Source: Clarireedia homoeocarpa (taxonomy: Eukaryota > Ascomycota > Leotiomycetes > Helotiales > Rutstroemiaceae). Taken from it: a stretch of 64,000 nt of DNA. The translations under genes were made by a program, and so were the position numbers. Under the pieces are notes generated by a model. That model searched no databases. It was given only the letters and a program-made list of their open reading frames with translations, and had not been told where the DNA came from. Shown piece by piece: positions 24,133 to 36,614 of this stretch. The stretch is taken from positions 434,001 through 498,000 of the forward strand of contig LNKV01000010.1 of NCBI GenBank assembly GCA_001465935.1. The letters are read 5' to 3'. How positions within the stretch are numbered: the first letter of the stretch is position 1; every line of letters starts with the position of its first letter.

Positions 24133-25051
24133 TCAAGAACCTTTCTGGTTTGAACTTTCGACCGCTGGTGACGCTCGGCCTGAACCCTCTGTTGCCTTTG
24201 CTTTCCCTCGTGTATCGACAGAAGAAGCACCGTCCTCCTCGTACAAATGATGTTCCTCAATGTACTCTATCACTGGCGCAGGTAGTAAATATTGTACGCT
24301 CATCTCTTTTCTCAAAAACAGCCTTATCTTGGTGCTGCTGATGTCGTTGGTCACCAGCTGTTGGATGACGTAGATGTTGCGCTTGTACTGCTCAAGACTA
24401 GCGAGGGCATCCTCGATGTCTGTACCAGTCCGTTCAACGATGAAAGTGCCATATTGCCCCAAGATATGTTGAAGATCAGCCTCACTCCAGACCCCGGGGA
24501 TGCTCATTGTTTCGATTAAGTCTGCTCCGGCCAACAAAGCAATACGAACGGGTACCCGCGACCCGTCCGGACGTATAGCACCACCCAGAACCGTATTTAT
24601 TTCGTGTTCGATATGGTCTAGTACGAGAGCAGTAGGCGTATACTTGGTCTGTAAGGCTTCCCACGGATCGACCATAAGCCAACTGGAAGATTGTACCGCC
24701 AATTCGCACATGTTGATACTGCCAAGGTTAGTATCTACGCTGAGCTCAAAACAGGCTGGTGACTCACCGATGAACCGAGCTAGCAAGTCCAGCCTTTTTA
24801 TAAAAATCGGATACAGGGGAGAAGTAACCACTGAGCAATTCAAAGTCGCTGTTGAACTTGCAGTAATCGGCGGCCATCTCCATCATTCGGAGATGAAGAT
24901 ATGTTATTGGAGAGAAACTCCCACAAGCGACCAGCACTAACGGGGTCTTGTTAGGATCATTCTGTTGAAGTCGCAGACGGTTGGTAGGAAAGGTATAGTG
25001 TTCGAGAGTTTGCGCCGGCTGTGCGGTCTGCGCGGGAGGGTCGGAAGCCAT
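24133..25051 (-). CDS. NMA1: Nicotinamide-nucleotide adenylyltransferase (NMA1 family)
   Basis: This enzyme joins NMN or nicotinate mononucleotide with ATP to make NAD or its deamido form. Exons 24768-25051 and 24133-24718 (phase 2 junction) give 289 residues. The nucleotidyltransferase motif GSFSPITYLHLRMME is near residue 44; it carries the Thr-x-x-His form of the HxGH motif, usual for eukaryotic NMNATs. The second signature ISSTKIRLFLRK is near residue 230. The chosen ATG is the first in frame. The frame stays open about 290 bp further upstream without any ATG. The C-terminal tail after YIEEHHLYEED is Ser/Gly/Lys-rich and probably disordered. Confidence 0.93.
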
Positions 25052-27450
25052 GCTTGGTCCTTGATATAGCACACGAAGATTCCTGGGGTGATTGTATGAT
25101 GGCGAAAGGTGCAAGAAAGAAACTTGAGGAGCGATGGACAAGTAATGGAGGTTGGATGATGGGTTTCGGAATGCCAGGGAGTTTTTCCGTAGGCAGCGGT
25201 TGAGGATATTTTTCGAGTTGGTCCCCTGCAGAGGTCGATAAATTCGTAATTGCGCCGTAGTTTCGCTTTTATAAAAGGGTTCGAATAGTTGAGCAGCGTT
25301 TTGGTGGCTTAAGCGGCTTGGTTGGGAGGTAGGTAGCAAAAGCGAGAAGTGTGTTTGAGGATAGAAGAGTCAAATGTCTCTGATGGAGATGCTGAAAGAT
25401 AGTGGGATGTGTAAAACGCCCCCGCTTTTAGTCTTTCAACCTACATCCGAATAAGCCAATACATAGCAAATCGTTGATGGATATAGGCAAATTCCACGCG
25501 AGCGATATTTTCAATTTGATCTCGAGACGACAGACGAGATGATATACGTACGAGTCAGGGACTAAAATTGGGAGGAGATGTTATTCTTTTCATTATCGTG
25601 GGCTGCACTGCGCTCCTCCTTTCCCTCCGGTATAGTAAGTCTTAGATTGACCAACTGCCGTACACTACTACTTTGTACATAACGATCGTGACCTTTTCAC
25701 GATTTGCTGGACCCTTGCGACCTTATCGGGATGGCCCTGTTGGGCCCATGTCTCTGATAAAACACATGTAGATGATACATGGATGAGGGTCGTTGATAGG
25801 TGCGCAAGCACGGATATCATTGCCACATCAATTGAGAGACTGTTGAATGACGAGCTTTCCGAGAGTGCGCGCTTTCAGAGAGTGCTTTTGATGGTGGAGA
25901 CGTCAGGATTGGTACTTTTTGTTACGCTTGAGCTCATGAGTCAAAAACAGAGAAAGAGTTTGCCTCATCCATCCTAGGCCTCTCGTCTCCTGTCGTGGCT
26001 CGACCCCAGATGGACGTTCACGGTTCAATGCCCATTGCTTCAACACACTCCGGCTTTTCCACTTTACAGCTCGGTCTGAGGTACTCAACGCCTGGCAGAC
26101 AAGTCATCAGCGTCTGATCGTCTAGCTTTCCTTCGAAGGTCCAGATGCATCCCGACCGCCGTCCCGTCTCAAGTAGCATGGCTCGCATGGCAATAGCCGC
26201 GAATCTGTCTCTCCGTTTCTTGTGGCTAGGTACGAAGAAACGCTCGAGTTGCATCGGCTACCAGTGATTTGCCAGTAGCAGGTATGCACCTGCAGCTAGT
26301 TGTTTTGAGGCTTTGTTGTGCTCCAACAGAGGCTGGGTGTGATGTATTGGGCAAAGTGCGGGTCCATGTACTTTCCAATGTTTAAGACGGATAGAAGAAC
26401 TTGATACTACTAAAGTAGATGGGGTAGATGGGTTCCAACTCTGATATTGTTCCGGTAGAATGAGAACCGAAGAAGTAGACTCTATCCAAGAATATACAAA
26501 GTACTGTACAGGTGCCAAACATACAGTAGGAGTGACTAGGTGGTCCAAGGCTGTTTTGTTCTTGGGCCTTTTGCTGCATCCAGAGGAATGTCTGCAGCCT
26601 TTCGTAGAGAGAAGAGAAGAATAGTTGCTGTTCACCATGTGAATATGATAGGCGGGTGCTCATACGGGATATAAACACTTTAGCATAATAGAATCTTCGA
26701 GCAGGCTCCTTGATTCTGCAATGTTCCCAATCACACTCGACCAAAACCATCCAACCTCACCGTCCTACTCCCTGCTCACGGCTACTCTCAAGTCTATCCA
26801 CCTCCCCCCCCCCCAATTCACGTTACCCAAGGAAATTATCGAGAGGCAGGCGCACGCAGGCTCGCACATAGCTTTCCCGCTCTCTAACCTTACGCTAGCT
26901 TACAAGCCAATTCGCGCTTACACGAGATTCTCCACCCCAACGCAAGTGAACGAAGCAAAGCAGAGCACCACCACCATACTTGCTTGCTTGCACGCACTGA
27001 ACCCCGAACAAGGCTTCTCACGAAAAATAATTCCTGCAAGAAATCCGCACAAAATCCAAAGAAAAGATCACCAAGAAAGGGCAATTATATCAAACCATAC
27101 AGAATAATAGGAAAACACTCGCCATATCTATCTCAAATCAAATGAACAAATGGATTAATGGCAAAGCGTACGAGTCATTTTAAAGGGCCACAAGAGTCGA
27201 CATTTATCGATACTACCGACCCAGAAATATCAAGACCACCTGCTCTCTCCTCCACTGCGACTTCCATCTCTTCCACATCTTCTTCATTTACTCCCAGGTA
27301 CACAACCACCTTCACCCTGTTCCATCTGCGATTTTCTCATCATACCTATTACCTTACAAACTAGATCCATTTCAACCACTCGCGACTGTCGATCATCAGT
27401 TGTGGGGGAGTTGAAGGGATTAGAAGGGTATTCTACAAGAGCCAATACTC
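25052..27450. other. Gene-poor 2.4-kb region upstream of UFD4
   Basis: This is the longest gap in the window, between the divergent starts of the adenylyltransferase gene and UFD4. Only short open frames without motifs are present. It must contain both promoters and leaders; 27110-27450 is C/T-rich and likely the UFD4 leader. I found no tRNA, transposon remnant or convincing small gene. Confidence 0.5.
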
Positions 27451-30400
27451 ATGTCTTCCAGAATTACACGCTCGTCCGCTAGACAAGCAGCAAACTCCTC
27501 GGAATCGCCATCGGCTGCTTCCACTGCGACTGCGGCACCTGCAGCAGCTTCATCCAGTCGCCCCTCAGCTCCCACCCGAAAGCGAAAAGCAACTGTGCGG
27601 GAATCAAGTCCCGCGCCCGAAGCTGAACTCACGAAGCCGACACCACCAAAGCGTACAAAGCGTCAAAAAGTCTCAGCAGCCGAGGCTCCTACACCAGCCG
27701 CAGCTCCTCCTGCTTCTGTAGCATCATCCCGCCGAAAGAAAGCAAAAGCTCCTGCGGTTATGTCTAGTCATAGGCAAGTGAAGATCTGATTGGAACACGA
27801 TTTGGACTTATAATAACGTTAGTCACAGTGATTCTGCGGGGCCCTCTAATGAACCAACAAGCACAATTGCTAGCTCATCGAAACGCAAATCAAGTCGGAG
27901 CAAGAAGAGTGGTCAAGGTCTGTGACATATACATCAATTGAATATTTGGTTTACGGCTAACGCTTGACTAAATAGATGCTTCAATGGGCACTCCCAGCTC
28001 CAGTCGAAGATCCAAGAGAACCGCTCACGCAGATAAGGATGGCGATACGACGATGAATGACGTAGACGAAAAGCCTCCGCCTCCCGGAGACGACGACGAC
28101 AACAGTGACGACAACGAAGATGATGAAATTCCCCGAGACTATGACGGAGGAGACGATGAGGATGATGATCCTTTTGGAGGTTTTGGCGGCCCCGGAGGAC
28201 CACCTCATGGTTTGTCGAGCACTCTGCGAGCTTTAAGTGGCATGATGTCTGGGGTCTCCAGTCGATTACGTGACATTTTGAACAATTTGAAGCAGAAAGA
28301 CGACCCATCTGTGCAATTGATAGCTTTACAAGAATTGTCCGAGATTTTACTTGTGTCTACGGAAGACAATCTCTCGGGTCACTTCTCTCCCGATGCTTTT
28401 GTCAAAGAGCTCGTGGCTTTAATGCAACCTTCTGACTTCGAAACCGAGAATCCTGAGATGATGCTTCTTGCTTGCCGATGTCTTGCCAACCTGATGGAAG
28501 CCTTACCTGCCAGTACTGCAAACGTTGTATACGGAGGTGCTGTGCCTGTACTTTGCCAGAAGCTCTTGGAAATCCACTTTATTGACTTGGCAGAACAAGC
28601 CTTGAGCGTAAGTCTTTCCCATTCAATTTTGCTTCTCATTACTTATTTTGATCTCAGACTCTGGAGAAAATCTCAGTTGAATACCCGGCGTCAATCGTTC
28701 GTGAAGGTGGATTAACTGCTTGTTTAACATACCTGGAGTTTTTTGCTACAAGCACACAACGAACTGCTGTTACGACTGCTGCAAATTGCTGCAGAAATAT
28801 TCCGGAAGATTCCTTCAGCGTGGTTAAGGATGTGATGCCGATTTTGCTCAATGTGCTTGGTTCAAGCGACCAGAAGGTTGTTGAGCAAGGTTCACTTTGT
28901 GTCACGCGAGTTGTCGAGAGCTTCAGATACCATCCGAATAAGCTCGAAGAACTGGTCAGCACAGATTTACTCCGCGCCATTCTTCGTCTCCTACTTCCAG
29001 GCACCACGAATCTCATCGGCCCCAGTATCCATACCCAATTCTTGCGTGTCCTCGCTTTCACAGCCAAAGCTAGCGCAAATCTTTCCGCGGAACTCTTCAA
29101 AATGAACGTCGTCGAGACCTTATATCAAATTCTGACGGGAGTCTCGCCACCTACGACCACAGAGGACGTAGCATCCAAGCTTGATAGTGTTGTCATAATG
29201 CAAGCCTTGATACACAGGACTCGTGAACAAGTTATTGAGACTTTGAATGTTATCTGCGAGCTTCTTCCTGGCCTACCACGAGAATACGATTCAAACCTGG
29301 ATGACAGCTTTGAGAGAGATTTACCGTCAGGGCCGAGCAGTTCATCTAATTCAAGAAAGAAGTCCGCCAATGAGAAACGCATTGAGCTTTTGGAAGGGTG
29401 CAGGGATGAAGTTAGGAGGTTTGCCATCATTCTCTTCCCGACCTTAACAGATGCGTTCTCCAGTACTGTCAATTTGAGCGTTCGCCAAAAAGTTCTCAGT
29501 GCCCAATTGAAGATGCTCTCAAATCTCGACAAGGATATTCTGACGGAAGCCCTTCGTGCTGTACCATATGCGTCATTCTTGGCAGCTATTCTCTCTCAGC
29601 AAGACCATCCCAGTTTAGTCAATTATGCCCTACAAGCAGCCGAACTCCTCCTCATCCGCTTGGACGACATTTATCGTTATCAGTTCTATCGGGAAGGTGT
29701 CATTGCTGAAATTGCTAAGTTAGCTGCAGTTGAGCAACCGAAAGATGAGATTAAGCCAACATCAACAGTGGCTATCGAAACTGAGCCTCCTGCATCTGCA
29801 AACTTTGACGCAAATCGCAAAATATCTGAAAAGGAAGGACAAAATAGTGGTGATCGCGATGACGATCATAGTTCATCTGATGATGACAATGAAGATAATG
29901 AGGATGAGAACGAAAATGAGCCTGGGCATGATAACGATGATATTCCTGAAGATGTGACTGCGTCTCCCGTTAGCTCCCGTGGCTCTACAATGTCCTTGGA
30001 TGGGCCACCTCGGCATGCGCCTTCCGAACTATCAAGCATGATGAACATCATCACCCTCCGAGCTAAGAAGTTCCTAGACGTCCACGAGAACGAGAAAAAC
30101 AGCAAGTCCATGAAGAAAAAGGCAACCAAGATCTTGGCTAGTTTGCAATCCCTGGCTTCTGATATTGAGAACTTTTATCTGCGCCAAGGGCCTGGCAACG
30201 GCGTTGAGTTGTTCACCACACTCGCGTCTTATTTTGATGGCGATGTTTTGGAGAGTGTCACAAGTGCCGAACTACTAAACTCGGAGGTCGTTCGAGTCTT
30301 ACTTGAGGTTTTCAACAACCCTAATGAACGATTAGCTAATGACGCTCGGTCCGCTTTCCTTGAAGTTTTTATGGGGCGCACCGTTGCGAAAAAGCCCAAG

Positions 30401-33300
30401 ACCACGACAGCAGATTCGCCGGCTACTCCATTCAGCCTCCTGATTCATAAATTGCAGGATCTGCTGAGTCGATCTGAGCATTTCGAGGTAGTTACGGTTC
30501 ATCAGAATACCTTTGACGGTAATAGGAGCAGCGCTGCATCAATGCTTGCCAAACAGATTCGTCTCAAGCTTGTCGCCGATGATGATTCTGATATTCCAAG
30601 ATCGTACCGTAATATCATGGTATCCATCCATGCAATTGCTACCTTCAAGGCTCTAGATGATTATCTACGTCCACGAATCAGCCTGTCTGATCGTCGTCCT
30701 GCAAGAGCTCGTGATGGTCTTTCGGGTGCCCTCGCAGCTCTGGCTGCGGCCGGTTTACCCAACCCTTATGCCGGTGTCCCTAATGCGCAGGCACGACTTG
30801 CTGCGGCAGCTGCGGCCTCGCCTAATACTCCAGCGCCCTCAACTTCCCGGACGCCTCGCAAATCAAAATCAAAGACGGACCCTGCCGCAACCCCGGCTTC
30901 AGCCGATCAGTCCATGACAAACACCCCGCAAGAGAAGGCGCCTGCTCGGCGATCCAGTCGACGTCAGCTAGCGCAAACCGAACCTCCTCCACCACCCCCT
31001 CCCATGCAGGAAGAGGACAGCTTGGCCAATGCTCTCGAATGCGCCGATGAGAGACAACTGAGTGAGGATGATGATATGGAAGACAGCGCTGCTCTTGATG
31101 CAATTGTTGGTGATTTGGAAGAAGAAATGGATGAAGAATCACCAAGCGACCCGACTGCGGTTAACCTTGAAGTAGCTGTAGGTGGCAAGGTTACAGCTCG
31201 CAAGGAGGATGGCACTAGAGTTGCAACACCGTCGCAGACTTTACCAACCCCTTCCAGAAACACCTCAGCCTTGCAGAATACCATGGCTGCCCAAGCAGCG
31301 CTGTCTACACCTACTACGTCTTCAAGACCTATGTCCTACGCAGCTGCTGTTCAAGCGATACCCCAAGATTGGCACATTGAGTTCAGTTTGGATGATAAAG
31401 TCATCGCCAATGAGACAACCATTTATCGGGCTGTTCATGGAACCTCCAACCCTGTTGAGGACCCTTCCAGTCGAAGTGTGTGGTCAGCTATCCACCCAAT
31501 AAAGTTCAAGCGGGTCTCAGGACCTCCACCGCCAGAGCCAAGCTCTCTCTCACAAGCAGCCGAGATCAGCACAGAGACCACCGCATCAGGAATTCCGGCA
31601 TCTCTGGACAAACACCCCGCTACCTCTTCAATCCTGCGGCTACTTAACATTCTCCATGCGCTAAACGCAAACCTAGACGATGTTTTGGCCGAAAATAAAG
31701 ACACCCTAAAATTGAACGCCGAGCCGTTATCACAATTTGTGAATACAAAGCTTACCGCGAAATTAAACAGGCAACTCGAAGAGCCACTAATTGTCGCCAG
31801 TAACTGCCTACCAAGCTGGAGTGAAGACTTGGCCAGACTTTATCCATTTTTGTTCCCTTTCGAAACCCGTCATCTGTTCCTCCAGTCCACGTCATTCGGC
31901 TATGCGCGATCGATGACTAGGTGGCAGAATGCACAATCCGCTGACGAGTCCCGTCGGGATCGCCATCGTGATGAGCGTCCATTCTTGGGTCGTCTTCAAC
32001 GTCAAAAAGTCCGTATTTCACGATCGAAGATTTTAGAGTCGGCCCTGAAAGTCATGGAGCTATATGGTGCCTCTCAAAGCATTCTTGAAGTAGAATATTT
32101 TGAGGAAGTCGGAACTGGGCTCGGTCCTACCCTTGAGTTTTACTCGACAGTCTCGAAAGAGTTCTCGAAAAAGAAACTGAAGCTCTGGCGAGAAACCGAT
32201 GCTAACGATGCGGATGAGTACGCCTTTGGTACTCGTGGTCTATTCCCTGCCCCAATGAGTGAAGAGCAGGCTTCAAACGAGAATGGTAAAAGAATTCTTC
32301 ACCTGTTCAAAATGCTTGGCAAGTTCGTCGCTAGATCTATGATCGACTCTCGAATCATTGACGTCTCTTTCAATCCAACATTTTTCCGCATAGGCGATGA
32401 GTCGAAGCCTGTTACTCCATCCCTTGGAGCAGTCAAGACCGTCGATGAGCAACTAGCCAAGTCTCTCAAGATGATTAAGAAATTTGCCGTTGCTAAGAAG
32501 GCCATTGTTGAGAATGGTGCTTTGACCCCCGCTCAAAAAGTTGCTGCAATTGAGGCACTTGAAATTGATGGGGCTCGTATTGAAGATCTCAGTCTTGACT
32601 TTACACTTCCCGGTTATCCTATCGATTTGCTTCCTAATGGGTCACACATTGCCGTCACCATTGATAATGTAGACCTCTACCTTGAAAAGGTTATCGATAT
32701 GACGCTTGGAAGTGGAGTTCAACGCCAAGTTGATGCCTTCCGTGCCGGGTTCACACAGGTTTTCCCATATTCTGCTTTGAGTGCATTTACACCAGATGAA
32801 TTGGTTATGTTGTTTGGTAGGATTGAAGAAGATTGGTCACTTGAGAGTGAGTCTAAATCATATCGATCCAGATAGAATTTGATACTAATCCCTTTGCAGC
32901 TTTAATGGACTCCATAAAGGCAGACCACGGTTTCAATATGGATAGCAAGAGTGTTAAGAATCTGCTTCAAACAATGAGTGAGCTTAGTCTTTCAGAACGT
33001 CGGGACTTCCTCCAATTTACAACTGGAAGCCCGAAACTTCCAATCGGCGGTAGGTTACCCTTATACCATGAATCTTAGATGATTTTAGCTGATTTAAGAG
33101 CAGGATTCAAAAGCCTTACGCCGATGTTCACTGTGGTTTGCAAACCTAGTGAGCCACCATACACTTCTGACGACTATTTACCAAGTGTCATGACATGCGT
33201 GAATTACCTTAAACTGCCCGATTACAGTAATCTTGACGTTATGAGACGTCGTATGAATACTGCTATCAAGGAAGGCCAAGGAGCTTTCCATTTGTCGTAG
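27451..33300 (+). CDS. UFD4: HECT-type E3 ubiquitin ligase, TRIP12/UFD4 family
   Basis: Family members extend ubiquitin chains on ubiquitin-fusion-degradation substrates. Six exons (27451-27773, 27829-27917, 27976-28607, 28658-32846, 32900-33049, 33104-33300) give 1859 residues. The N-terminus is a Ser/Ala/Lys-rich disordered region. Armadillo-like repeats follow from about residue 230 (LQELSEILL..., CLANLMEALP..., KVVEQGSLCVTRVVESF). After an acidic linker near 750 comes a second linker, then the HECT domain from about 1475 (ALKVMELYG, EVEYFEEVGTGLGPTLEFYS). The catalytic Cys is visible in PSVMTCVNYLKLP at about residue 1826, 34 from the end, as usual for HECT enzymes. The first intron needs a GC donor (27774) to keep frame. 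The last two introns lie inside the HECT domain. Confidence 0.95.
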
Positions 33301-34093
33301 GCACTTTGTTAATAGCGATTGAGCTGAGTTGGGCGCGCATGGGTAATGGGTTTCAGCAGGGTTGATAAGGGTATCTATTCCTGTGGGGGGACGAAAAAGG
33401 TATGCTTTCTCAGCATCCAATGTATTCACGAGCTTTTCTTCACATTCCCCAAACTCCCCTTATGTGGAGGGAGTCAATCGCATGGATGGTCGTTTGGCGC
33501 ACAACTTGGGGAGGAACACAATATGACAGGAAGGTTTTAGCTTTACTTCTTCTTCTTTTGCACTTAGTTAGATAGAGCAATCTTTTTCCCTCGTAATGTT
33601 CTTTTCTACAATAGTAAGGGAAAATTCCAATCATCATATTGGAATCCTTCTTGACCTTGTGCGTTGCCCTAAACTCATGCTCTGGCTTTAAGGACTTGTG
33701 CCTTCTGATTATCCCAACGGGGTCCCGACCAATCAACCTACCAGGCCGGCAAGCTGACTAGCGAAAACTAGGGTTTGTCGGTGCTTTAAGCAGGTACAGG
33801 GAGAGGTTCGGGTATACTCTACTCTCCACTCCTCATCCTTCGGCGATACCAAGCACTAATGGATGACTTCACTACTGAATCGACAGACCGATCTTTAGTG
33901 GCGTAAATTACAATAAGAGAACCATTACCAGAATGTACCAAAAAAAAAAATTATACTATTTACTATCTATATAAGTTGCAAAAGCATGTTACCGAGATTG
34001 ATCTTCGGCTTTGTATGAAGAAAAACCACATATTCTAGGGCTAGAACACCCTTTGCGACAAGTGCACAAATTTGCTGCATTTGCTCTGCAAAT
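33301..34093. other. Intergenic region UFD4/SMR gene
   Basis: A 793-bp gap between two plus-strand genes, holding the UFD4 3' end and the promoter of the SMR-domain gene. It contains an 11-A run at 33940-33950 and otherwise nothing I can name. Confidence 0.5.
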
Positions 34094-35886
34094 ATGGTGA
34101 ATACTGACAAGATAAGAGATCGCATGGAGGTGTGTATGTCGACATGGACTTGCTAGAGCTTTTCCACATTTTCTCATACTCTTTTCTCAATTCCTTATTT
34201 GATTTCGCAAGCTGACACCTTTTACAGGCAGAATACTGCCCTCCACTGGACACAGGCACCTTTCTCGCGATAATCGCAGACCATGATCTCGCAGATGAAA
34301 CACAAGTGCAGAATGCGCGCATGATTCTTGATATGATTAGACAGGATGCGGAAATAGAAGAAGCTTCTGGTTTTGATCCTAGTGGGAGTAGTGGGGGTAT
34401 ATATACAAACGGCGACAGTGAAAATGTGGAGGACAAAGGTTTCCTTGTTGGACGAAATGATGAGGCGAATGAAAGTACAAGTGCTAGGAGTCAGCCTGGA
34501 TGGAGTAGTGTTACAGATGATGCTTCTTTAAGTCAGGAGCTGTCATCTTTGGAGTTGGACGGGTTGGAATATGAAGAAGTGGAGGGCAATGGTTATACGG
34601 ATTCTCTAGAGGCGATGGATGACACAAGCAAGGAGGCTTTCTTACTTGGGACATTCCCCGTTCTAAAACCGTTTGATGTTAAGTTCTCCTTGAAGAAGGC
34701 CAAGGGAGATATCAATTTAGCAATCAACGATTTGCTTACCCAGGCATTTCTCGAGGAAACTGGATCCAGACGTCGCGGTATTGAAGCTTTCTCTGAAGAT
34801 AGCAGTATGCCCACCAAATCACGAAGGCATAAGGGAAAGAAGCGTAACGGTCGTCTAAACGAAGACTCGTTGAGCAGCCCAACCTCGGACTCTGCCATAT
34901 CACCAATTGAACCAAGTAAATGGGAGACAGGCAGAAAGGACGTGGAATTTATATGCGACAAAACCGGCATGCCTATACAACAAGTCAGCTCGATATACCA
35001 CAAGAATGGCGCCTCAGTACGGACCACCATACTGGCAATCATCGAAAGCTATCCCACAATCGAAGACGACAGTTCAGAAAATGCTCAAATGGAAATCAAT
35101 ACCATGGAACTCTCTCAGGATTTCCCCTCCCTGCCACGACCCCATGTCCGAGCCCTAGTCCAACTAACCCATCCCTCCACATCCAACGCGCACGAACTCG
35201 CCAAAGCGATCATCCCTCAATACGGCTCCAACTCCAATAAACCCACTATTCAAATCGAATTCCGTCCTCCACCACTGAACCTCAATCCCTCCCCATCCTC
35301 CCCCGCTAAACGCCTATCTATCAACGCCATCCACCCCAGCCATCTCCCTCCCCCCAGTCTCTCCTCCTCCCACATCGACACAAACCCCACCCCGCACCTC
35401 CAAGCCCGCAACGCCTATTTCAGCCAAGCATCCAGCTTCTACAAGAAATCCAAGTCCACGCCCCTCATGGGCGGCGCCGCAGCGTACTATTCTCAACTAG
35501 GCCGGGACGCGGGCGCGCGGGCGGAAGCCGCGGCGGAGGCGGCGGCGGAGAGGCTGGCCGATATGCAGAGTAGTAGGGATGGATTAGATTTACACGGACT
35601 CGGGGTTCGGGATGCGGTGAGGATTGTGAGGGAAAGGGTAGGTAATTGGTGGGCGGGAGTGGAGGAGGAAAGGAGGAGAGTGGGTGGTAGGAGAGGAAAT
35701 GGAAGGGGGGAAAGCACGTTTAGAATTGTGACGGGCGTGGGATATCATAGCGAGGGAGGGAAGGGGAAGTTAGGGCCGGCGGTGGCGAGGATGTTGATTC
35801 GGGAAGGGTGGAAGGTGCAGGTTGGAACGGGAGTGTTGATTGTTACTGGGTGGGCGGGTGAGGAGTATGATGTGCGGTGCGGGTAA
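34094..35886 (+). CDS. DUF1771-SMR domain protein with CUE-like segments
   Basis: Exon 1 is 34094-34129 (12 codons) and exon 2 is 34228-35886, joined in phase 0, giving 564 residues. The junction yields MVNTDKIRDRME followed by AEYCPPLDTGTFLAIIADHD, typical of the start of fungal SMR proteins. Two stretches look CUE-like (near TFPVLKPFDVKFSLKKAKGD and KDVEFICDKTGMPIQQVSSI). A DUF1771 helix region (YFSQASSFYKKS to about residue 450) precedes the SMR domain, with LDLHG at about 466 and TGVGYHS at about 515. SMR domains are nuclease-like or nucleic-acid-binding; relatives such as human N4BP2 and yeast Cue2 act on RNA or DNA. A role in cleaving mRNA on stalled ribosomes, as for Cue2, is possible but only inference. 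Confidence 0.85.
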
Positions 35887-36614
35887 GTTTTTTTTTTTTT
35901 TTTTTTTTTGCGAGGAAGAGGTTTGGGAGTTTTGGAGTAGGTTCTTGGCGTCGGTGGGAATAATGGATGGGATACGACAAAAAGTCTTGGTGCTCGATAT
36001 ATATGTGTTTTACTTTGGATATTGAATAGGGGGCTCCCCACGGAGCTCTTGGCTCAAAAAGTCTTGGAAATTTCCTATTATATCTAGTGTTCATAGATTT
36101 CCACCATTTAGTTAGAGATCTACACAGAAATAAATCATCTTTACCAGCTCGGTAGCTCGAATTCTGTCATTCCTGACTTTCACTTAGTCCAAGATTATAA
36201 TCTTACGAATTTCATGCGCGTCTAAGTAGCTTCAGTGACTTGCAGCAGCATGCTATATATATTTCTACTTCATTGACCGAGAAAAGAGGCACACGTTACC
36301 CAGAGCAGCTTCAACTCTACTTAGAATACCCAACCTAGACTTGTATGAAATTAATGATCTGAAGAATAGGTATCTAGAATAACCAAAAGTAACATACATA
36401 CATCCATCCATCCACTAGCAGGTATACTCTGCTCGCCAAACTGAAATCTTCCACCAGACGAGTGCTTTTCGGTCAAACTCCTATGAAAATATCTCACTGA
36501 AGCTCCTGTTATCCACGCTCTAACTGCACAGCTATGCAAGACTAGTAAATATCAAATCTTATGCTATGTCCAAAATGAAGATGGTCAATTCCCATCCCAA
36601 TTACAGCCCCAATC
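35887..36614. other. Convergent intergenic region SMR gene/creC with poly(T) tract
   Basis: A 728-bp gap between facing stop codons. A run of 22 T starts at 35888, two bases after the SMR stop codon. Beyond that the sequence is A/T-rich with no gene visible; it should hold both 3' ends. Confidence 0.6.
35888..35909 (+). repeat. Poly(T) run of 22 bases after the SMR stop codon
   Basis: The homopolymer begins one base after the TAA stop and would be transcribed as a U tract at the very start of the 3' untranslated region. It follows a strongly purine-rich coding end (35560-35880). Confidence 0.85.

Noticed and set aside
26018..26750. Several overlapping 60-126-codon frames on the minus strand upstream of UFD4
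   Set aside because: They overlap each other in different frames, show no motifs and have no plausible splice pattern linking them.
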